Assembly (NCBI GenBank): GCA_012965075.1
Contig: DTSY01000148.1
Location: 1-21,129, forward strand
DNA: 21,129 bases
DNA from: Gammaproteobacteria bacterium
Lineage (GTDB): Bacteria > Pseudomonadota > Gammaproteobacteria > Magnimaribacterales > Magnimaribacteraceae
Reading direction: 5' to 3'
Part shown: positions 16,092 through 21,129 of the stretch, one piece after another
How positions within the stretch are numbered: position 1 is the first letter of the stretch
How the letters are laid out: every line of letters starts with the position of its first letter
Program-made: the position numbers and the translations under genes
Notes under the pieces: model-generated
Seen by the model: only the letters and a program-made list of their open reading frames with translations
Database searches by the model: none
Told to the model about the DNA's origin: nothing

Positions 16092-16114
16092 AAAAGCCCC
16101 TTGAGGGCTTTTTT
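16092..16114 (+). terminator. Rho-independent terminator after tRNA-fMet, upstream of rimP
   Basis: AAAAGCCC (16092-16099) pairs with GGGCTTTT (16105-16112) over a five-base loop, ending in a run of six T at 16109-16114. It sits 3 bases after the tRNA and 16 bases before the rimP ATG, with no room for another promoter between. rimP, nusA and infB therefore depend on read-through, as described for the metY-rimP-nusA-infB operon of E. coli. Confidence 0.85.
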
Positions 16115-16130
16115 GTTAGGTTAGTAAAAA

Positions 16131-16595
16131 ATGGATAAAGAACATATTGAAACACTAATTAGAAGAGATATTAAGTCTTTAGGATGCGATATCTGGGGCT
16201 TAGAGCTTATAGGGAGTATTACAAACCCAACTCTTAGAGTATTTATTGATAGTGACAAAGGAATAACGGTAAAAGATTGTGAGAAAGTAAGTAAGCATAT
16301 TTCTAAAGTAATTGAAGCAGATGAGCTTTACTCTAATAGTTTGATTTTAGAAGTCTCTTCCCCAGGGATTGATAGAAAATTCTTTAATAAAGAGCAATAT
16401 ATAAATTATCTTGGGTGCATGATTAAGGTTAGATACAGGAATGAACAAATGGAATATAAAAGCGTTAAAGGTTTTCTACGTAGAGTATCTAAAGAGGCCA
16501 TAGTGGTAGAGGTCAACAATGAAGAAAGTTTTATTAACTTTGAAGCAATTGAAAAGGCCAACTTAGAGTATACAGAGGAAAAAAATGCAAAGTGA
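16131..16595 (+). CDS. rimP: Ribosome maturation factor RimP
   Basis: Assists 30S subunit assembly, acting early on the S12-containing region in known systems. It has 154 residues, normal for the family. The N-terminal alpha/beta domain (about 1-85) carries LRVFIDSDKGITVKDCEKVS and the signature LEVSSPGIDRKF (73-84). The C-terminal part (about 90-150) is the SH3-like domain. It overlaps nusA by 11 bases, so the pair is tightly coupled. The terminator just upstream makes its expression depend on read-through from the tRNA promoter. Confidence 0.94.
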   Translation: MDKEHIETLIRRDIKSLGCDIWGLELIGSITNPTLRVFIDSDKGITVKDCEKVSKHISKVIEADELYSNSLILEVSSPGIDRKFFNKEQYINYLGCMIKVRYRNEQMEYKSVKGFLRRVSKEAIVVEVNNEESFINFEAIEKANLEYTEEKNAK

Positions 16596-18066
16596 AATAT
16601 TACTAGTAGCTGAATCAGTTTCAAGTGAAAAAGGACTCGCGCAAGAAGTTATTTTTGAAGCGATTGAGTTAGCTTTAGCTACTGCTACAAAGAGGAGATA
16701 TAAAGAACCTTCAAACATAACAGTTCAGATTGATAAATCTACAGGTGAATACAAAACTTTTAGAGTCTGGGAAGTGGTTGAAGAGGAAGAATTTGAAGAT
16801 TCTGGAATGCATTTGCTTTTAGATGAAGCTAAAAAGAAAGATCCCAATCTTGAACTTGGTTCAACAATAGAAGAAAAAGTAGAAAATGTAGAATTCGGGA
16901 GAATTGCTGCTCAAGCAGCAAAACAAGTGATAGTTCAAAAGGTCAGAGAAGCAGAAAGGGCTAAGATAGTTGATGAATATAGATCTTTACTTGGGGAGTT
17001 GGTTAATGGAACTGTTAAAAAGGTCACAAGGGAATTTTTAATAATCGATTTAGGAGACGCAGCAGAAGCGATCCTTCCGAGAGACGAGTTAATACCAGGT
17101 GAAGTTTACAGAATAGGTGACAGATTAAGGGCTGTATTGCAGGAAGAGGAAAGAGAAAATAGAGGATCGCAACTTTCTTTAAGTAGAAAATGTCCAGAGA
17201 TGGTAGGAGAATTATTTAGGCTGGAGGTCCCTGAAATAGCTGAACAAGTCATAGAAATTAAAGCTATAGCTAGGGATGCAGGTATTAGGACAAAAATAGC
17301 TGTAAAGACAAATGATAATAGAATTGATCCTGTAGGAGCATGTGTGGGAATGAGAGGGTCCAGAGTTCAGGCAGTGTCTTCGGAACTTGGAAACGAAAGA
17401 TTAGATATCGTTATTTGGGATGATGATCCCGCACAGTTGTTGATAAATGCAATTGGACCTGCCGAGATAGACTCAATTGTTCTTGATGAAGAGAATCAAG
17501 TGATGGAAGTTGCAGTGGATAAGGATTCTTTAGCTCAGGCCATAGGCAGAAATGGCCAAAATGTAAGGTTGTGTAGCTCAATAACTGGCTGGAGATTAAA
17601 TGTCGTAGATAAGGACGCTGTTAGAGAGGAAAGTGAAAAAGGATCAGCTTCTTTGCAAACCCTCATAAACTACTTGGATGTCGATGAGGATCTTGCAAGT
17701 GTCTTAGTTAATGAAGGATATTCATCTTTAGAGCTAATTGCTGGAGCTAAAGAATCTGATTTAAGTAAGATAGAAGGTTTCGAAAAAGAAATATCAAAAG
17801 CATTAATTAATCGTTCAAAAGAAGCTCTACTAACTTTAACAATGGAAATCTCTTCAGAGAATGAAGGTGAGGAGAATGATTTAATGGCTGTTAGCTTAGT
17901 GGATATGTCTTTGGCCATTGAATTAAATCAAAAGGGAATCAAAACAAGAGACGATTTGGCAGAATTATCTGTAGAGGAATTAACTGACATAATTGAGATA
18001 GAAGAAAATGCAGCAGGTGAGTTAATCATGGAAGCGAGAGAGCATTGGTTTAAAGAAGATAAGTAA
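16585..18066 (+). CDS. nusA: Transcription termination/antitermination factor NusA
   Basis: Binds RNA polymerase and nascent RNA to modulate pausing, termination and antitermination. The 493 residues follow the gammaproteobacterial plan. An N-terminal polymerase-binding domain (about 1-130) is followed by an S1 domain (about 136-200), two KH domains with GMRG at 255-258 and GRNGQN at 321-326, and two C-terminal acidic repeats (about 362-415 and 433-488). The repeats are characteristic of E. coli-type NusA and absent from Gram-positive forms. The start lies inside rimP and has the clearest ribosome-binding site in the window, AGAGGAA at 16574-16580. NusA could feed back on the terminator ahead of rimP; that is inference. 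Confidence 0.97.
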   Translation: MQSEILLVAESVSSEKGLAQEVIFEAIELALATATKRRYKEPSNITVQIDKSTGEYKTFRVWEVVEEEEFEDSGMHLLLDEAKKKDPNLELGSTIEEKVENVEFGRIAAQAAKQVIVQKVREAERAKIVDEYRSLLGELVNGTVKKVTREFLIIDLGDAAEAILPRDELIPGEVYRIGDRLRAVLQEEERENRGSQLSLSRKCPEMVGELFRLEVPEIAEQVIEIKAIARDAGIRTKIAVKTNDNRIDPVGACVGMRGSRVQAVSSELGNERLDIVIWDDDPAQLLINAIGPAEIDSIVLDEENQVMEVAVDKDSLAQAIGRNGQNVRLCSSITGWRLNVVDKDAVREESEKGSASLQTLINYLDVDEDLASVLVNEGYSSLELIAGAKESDLSKIEGFEKEISKALINRSKEALLTLTMEISSENEGEENDLMAVSLVDMSLAIELNQKGIKTRDDLAELSVEELTDIIEIEENAAGELIMEAREHWFKEDK

Positions 18067-18073
18067 AAAACAA

Positions 18074-20437
18074 ATGAAAGATATTTCAGTAGAACAACTA
18101 GCAAATATTATAGGTACTCCAGTAGATAAAATACTTTTGCAAATGAAGGAAGCCGGTTTAGGCCAATCTTCATCCAATGATTTAGTAACGGATGATGATA
18201 AAAAAATGCTCCTAGGATTTTTAAAGAGCCAACAAAATAAAGTCTCCAAAACAATAAGTTTAAAAAGGAAAACACCAACAGAAACTACTAATAAATCAAC
18301 GACAATTGAAATAAAAAGGAAAAAAGCTAAGCCTTCGGAGCCCGGTGAAGATTTAGAAGGCACTTCTCAAAGAATTGATTTCAATGAAATAGAAAAGAAA
18401 AGGATTGAAGGAGAAGAATTTAAGAAGACTGAAGAAGAAAGAAAAAGGAAGGAAGTAGAGAATAAGGTATCTGTTAAAAGGAAAACTAACACTTCTCATC
18501 CTGTAGTAAAGAGAACTAAGCCTTCTTCGGGAGGACCAAAAGTAGTTGAGAGGAAGAAACAGATACTAAAAGAGAAGAGTGTAATCTCAAAAAAGGAACA
18601 AAAAGAGCTGGAAGGAGAAGAATTTTTAAGTCAACAAGCCGGTAAGATTGTAGAACATAGGTTTGAAAAACCCTCTGAATTAGTTACTAAGCTAGTCAAA
18701 ATTCCTGTTGCCATCACAGTTAGTGACCTTGCTAAAGAACTTTCAATTAAATCAGTAGAAGTAGTAAAAAAATTAATGGATATGGGTGTAATGGCTACTG
18801 TTAACCAAACTTTAGATCAAGATACAGCTATTTTACTTACTGAGGAGATGGGACATCAGGCCGAACCTGCCCAAGAAGAGTTAGCAGAAGATAAGCTGGA
18901 TGAGTTGGTTACTTACGAAGGTACAGAGGAAGTTAGAAATCCAGTCATTTCAGTTTTAGGCCATGTAGATCATGGAAAAACTACTCTGCTAGATTCTATA
19001 AGAAACACCAATGTGACCAAACAAGAAGAAGGTGGGATCACACAGAAAATAGGTGCTTATCAGACAGAAACTAAACAAGGAACAATGACTTTTATTGATA
19101 CTCCTGGGCATGCAGCTTTTAGTGAAGTAAGGGCTAGAGGGGCAAATTCTACTGATATTGTCATATTGGTAGTAGCTGCAGACGATGGTCTTCAACCCCA
19201 AACAGAAGAAGCAATAAGTCATGCAAATGCAGCTGAAGTTCCTATCATTGTTGCAGTTAATAAAATAGATCTTGAAGGAGCAGATTTAGAGAGGGTAAAA
19301 AATGAGCTCTCTTCAAAGGAGCTTGTCCCAGAGGATTGGGGTGGCAATACCCAATTTATTAGCGTTTCCGCTTTAAAAGGTGAAGGAATAGATGCTTTAT
19401 TGGAAGCGGTTTCTTTGGAAGCAGAAGTACTGGAATTAAAGGCTCATCATAATGGCCCAGCCCACGGGGTCGTTCTAGACTCTAGCACCGAAAAAGGAAA
19501 GGGAGCTGTTGCAACAGTTCTTGTACAAGAGGGAACTTTAAAAGCAGGGGATATGATTTTGGTTGGCGAACAAACTAAAAAGATAAGAAGTTTAGTTGAT
19601 GAAAACTCTGAAGCATTAAAATCAGCAGGTCCTTCAGTGCCTGTATTAATAAGTGGTCTAGACTCTCCACCAAAAGCCGGCGAAGATTTTGTTGTTGTAA
19701 CCAGTGAAAAAATGGCTAAAGAAATCTCCACTGAGAGGTCTAAAAGGGCAAGAGAGAGTAGATTGGCCCGACAGCAAATTACTAACTTAGAATCCTTATT
19801 TGATTCTGAACTTTCAAAGGTTATAAAACTTAATTTTGTAATAAAAGCTGATACCCATGGTTCCCTTGAAGCAATATTGGGTTCTTTAAAGAATTTTGCA
19901 TCTGAAGAAGTAAGATTAAATATTGTTCATGATTCTGTTGGCGGAATAAATAATAATGATGTTAATTTAGCTATAGCGACTCATGCTTCAATTATTGGCT
20001 TCAATGTAAGGGCTGACAGCTCCTCTAAGAAATTAGCTGAAGCTGAATCTATTGATATTTCCTATTACGGAATAATTTACGATCTTTTGGATGGTATTAA
20101 AGAAATTATAGAAGGTCATCTAGAACCGGATATAAAAGAAGAAGTTTTAGGTACCGCCGAGGTTAAGGACACCTTCAAATCCCCTAAGTTTGGTTTTATA
20201 GCTGGTTCAATAGTCATAGAAGGCACAATAAGAATAAATAAATTTGTACGAGTAATAAGAGATGACATAGTAGTATTTGAAGGACGCTTAAACTCTTTGC
20301 GTAGATTTAAAGACGAGGCCTCTGAGGTAGCTACTGGAACTGAATGTGGAATAGGAATTGAGAATTATTCAGATGTAAAAGTTGGTGATAAGATTGAAGT
20401 TTTTGATAAAAAAGAAATTAGAAGAACACTAGATTAA
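18074..20437 (+). CDS. infB: Translation initiation factor IF-2
   Basis: GTPase that brings fMet-tRNA to the 30S subunit and promotes subunit joining. It has 787 residues, shorter than the 890 of E. coli mainly in the N-terminal linker. The order is a small IF2-N domain (1-50), a Lys/Glu-rich linker (about 55-190), a second IF2-N type domain (about 205-260), then the G domain and domains II to IV. G-motifs: G1 GHVDHGKTT (296-304), G3 DTPGH (342-346), G4 NKID (396-399). The switch segment reads GGITQKIGAY, with Lys where His is usual. It follows nusA by seven bases and overlaps rbfA by one base (TAATG). The fMet-tRNA it binds is encoded upstream in the same unit. Confidence 0.97.
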   Translation: MKDISVEQLANIIGTPVDKILLQMKEAGLGQSSSNDLVTDDDKKMLLGFLKSQQNKVSKTISLKRKTPTETTNKSTTIEIKRKKAKPSEPGEDLEGTSQRIDFNEIEKKRIEGEEFKKTEEERKRKEVENKVSVKRKTNTSHPVVKRTKPSSGGPKVVERKKQILKEKSVISKKEQKELEGEEFLSQQAGKIVEHRFEKPSELVTKLVKIPVAITVSDLAKELSIKSVEVVKKLMDMGVMATVNQTLDQDTAILLTEEMGHQAEPAQEELAEDKLDELVTYEGTEEVRNPVISVLGHVDHGKTTLLDSIRNTNVTKQEEGGITQKIGAYQTETKQGTMTFIDTPGHAAFSEVRARGANSTDIVILVVAADDGLQPQTEEAISHANAAEVPIIVAVNKIDLEGADLERVKNELSSKELVPEDWGGNTQFISVSALKGEGIDALLEAVSLEAEVLELKAHHNGPAHGVVLDSSTEKGKGAVATVLVQEGTLKAGDMILVGEQTKKIRSLVDENSEALKSAGPSVPVLISGLDSPPKAGEDFVVVTSEKMAKEISTERSKRARESRLARQQITNLESLFDSELSKVIKLNFVIKADTHGSLEAILGSLKNFASEEVRLNIVHDSVGGINNNDVNLAIATHASIIGFNVRADSSSKKLAEAESIDISYYGIIYDLLDGIKEIIEGHLEPDIKEEVLGTAEVKDTFKSPKFGFIAGSIVIEGTIRINKFVRVIRDDIVVFEGRLNSLRRFKDEASEVATGTECGIGIENYSDVKVGDKIEVFDKKEIRRTLD

Positions 20438-20757
20438 TGAGATCTTCCGATTTTACTCGTTCAGATAGACTTTCAGATCAAATAAGAACAGAGGTATCTA
20501 CGATTCTAAGAAATGATGTAAAAGATCCAAGATTAGAAGGTATTACCATAATAAATGTTGAGCTTTCAAAAGATATTAGCAAAGCTTACATATCCTTTTC
20601 TCCTTCAAACAGTTTTACTGAAAGAAATCTTCTAGAAGTTGAAGAAGCTTTGAAGAAGGCTAAGGGTTTTATTAGAAGTGCTTTGGGTAAAAAACTAAAC
20701 ATTAAGCGTTTACCAGAGCTTTCTTTTCAAAAAGACAGATCTCATTCTACTCTGTGA
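20437..20757 (+). CDS. rbfA: 30S ribosome-binding factor RbfA, short form
   Basis: Single KH-type domain protein that binds immature 30S subunits and supports 16S rRNA 5' end processing. Family marks are KDPRL (29-33), the kinked helix segment AKGFIRSALGKKL and RLPELSF (91-97). At 106 residues it ends just after the last beta strand, lacking the roughly 25-residue tail of the 133-residue E. coli protein. No tail-like sequence is seen in the other frames, so a simple frameshift does not explain it. The start shares an A with the infB stop, and the stop overlaps the truB GTG (GTGA). Confidence 0.92.
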   Translation: MRSSDFTRSDRLSDQIRTEVSTILRNDVKDPRLEGITIINVELSKDISKAYISFSPSNSFTERNLLEVEEALKKAKGFIRSALGKKLNIKRLPELSFQKDRSHSTL

Positions 20758-21129
20758 ACGGTTTTTTATTGTTGGATAAACCCAGCGGTATTTCTTCTGC
20801 GGAATGTGTATCTCTTATTAAAAATATTTTGAATGAAAGGAAAGTAGGTCACTGCGGTACTTTAGATCCTTTAGCGACTGGAATGCTTCCTATATGTGTT
20901 GGCGAAGCTACTAAATTTAGTAGTTATGTTTCTGATCAATCTAAGGGTTATTTAGTAAAAGTCCTTTTTGGAGTTGAGACAGATACCGGAGATATTACCG
21001 GTAAAGAATTATCTACTAGTAAAATTAACTTCTCTTTAGAAGAATTGAAAGCAGTATTAGAAGGTCTTTCGGGTGAGCTAGAGCAAATACCCCCTATGTA
21101 TTCAGCACTCAAGCAAAAAGGGAAACCTC
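20754..21129 (+). CDS. truB: tRNA pseudouridine-55 synthase, N-terminal part; continues past the window
   Basis: Makes pseudouridine 55 in the T-loop of tRNAs. The frame starts at a GTG that overlaps the rbfA stop and stays open to the window edge, giving 125 codons. It begins with NGFLLLDKPSGISS, then GHCGTLDPLATGMLP with catalytic Asp38, then GEATKF and QIPPMYSALKQKGKP; all are TruB landmarks in the right order. The N-terminus is about ten residues shorter than in E. coli. No ATG alternative is visible upstream in frame, and the GTGA overlap supports this start. The position after rbfA is conserved in gammaproteobacteria. Confidence 0.93.
   Translation, partial: MNGFLLLDKPSGISSAECVSLIKNILNERKVGHCGTLDPLATGMLPICVGEATKFSSYVSDQSKGYLVKVLFGVETDTGDITGKELSTSKINFSLEELKAVLEGLSGELEQIPPMYSALKQKGKP

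Overview
The window is a compact, AT-rich block of housekeeping genes. It reads as the chromosome of a streamlined, probably marine, gammaproteobacterium of SAR86-like character. That assignment is inference from base composition, tight gene packing and gene order, with no database search behind it. The right half follows the order known from Pseudomonas and relatives (carA-carB-greA-rlmE-ftsH-glmM-tpiA-secG-tRNA-Leu-tRNA-fMet-rimP-nusA-infB-rbfA-truB), without the folP that usually lies between ftsH and glmM.

Left part, bases 1-5926: the 3' end of a PPOX-fold (Rv2061-like) flavin/F420-type protein runs rightward and meets dapE head-on. The two genes share a TTAA that gives both stop codons. 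The leftward cluster is map, glnD, dapD, dapE: methionine aminopeptidase, the nitrogen-sensing uridylyltransferase, and two steps of the succinylase route to diaminopimelate and lysine. dapD appears to have its own promoter in the 109-base gap after glnD.

Middle, 5927-6089: the divergent map/carA spacer is the richest non-coding stretch. It holds a good sigma70-type promoter pointing at carA, a perfect 9-bp inverted repeat at the predicted transcription start, and a GC-stemmed hairpin followed by nine T. A 32-codon open frame begins near the predicted RNA start, runs through the hairpin and stops one base before carA. Together these look like a transcription attenuator for carbamoyl-phosphate synthetase, similar in plan to the enterobacterial pyrBI leader. 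This is the most interesting signal in the window, and it is a hypothesis.

Right part, 6090-21129: carA and carB make carbamoyl phosphate for pyrimidines and arginine. greA, rimP, nusA, infB, rbfA and truB serve transcription, ribosome maturation and translation initiation. rlmE and ftsH form a start/stop-overlapping pair (23S rRNA methylation and membrane proteolysis). glmM, tpiA and secG cover cell-wall precursor synthesis, glycolysis and protein export. Two tRNA genes, Leu(GAG) and initiator Met(CAU), lie between secG and rimP. A well-formed promoter with a GC-rich discriminator precedes the initiator tRNA, and a terminator follows it just ahead of rimP. truB runs off the right edge.

I found no mobile element, CRISPR array, defence gene, prophage or biosynthetic cluster. 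No stretch over 300 bases lacks a gene.
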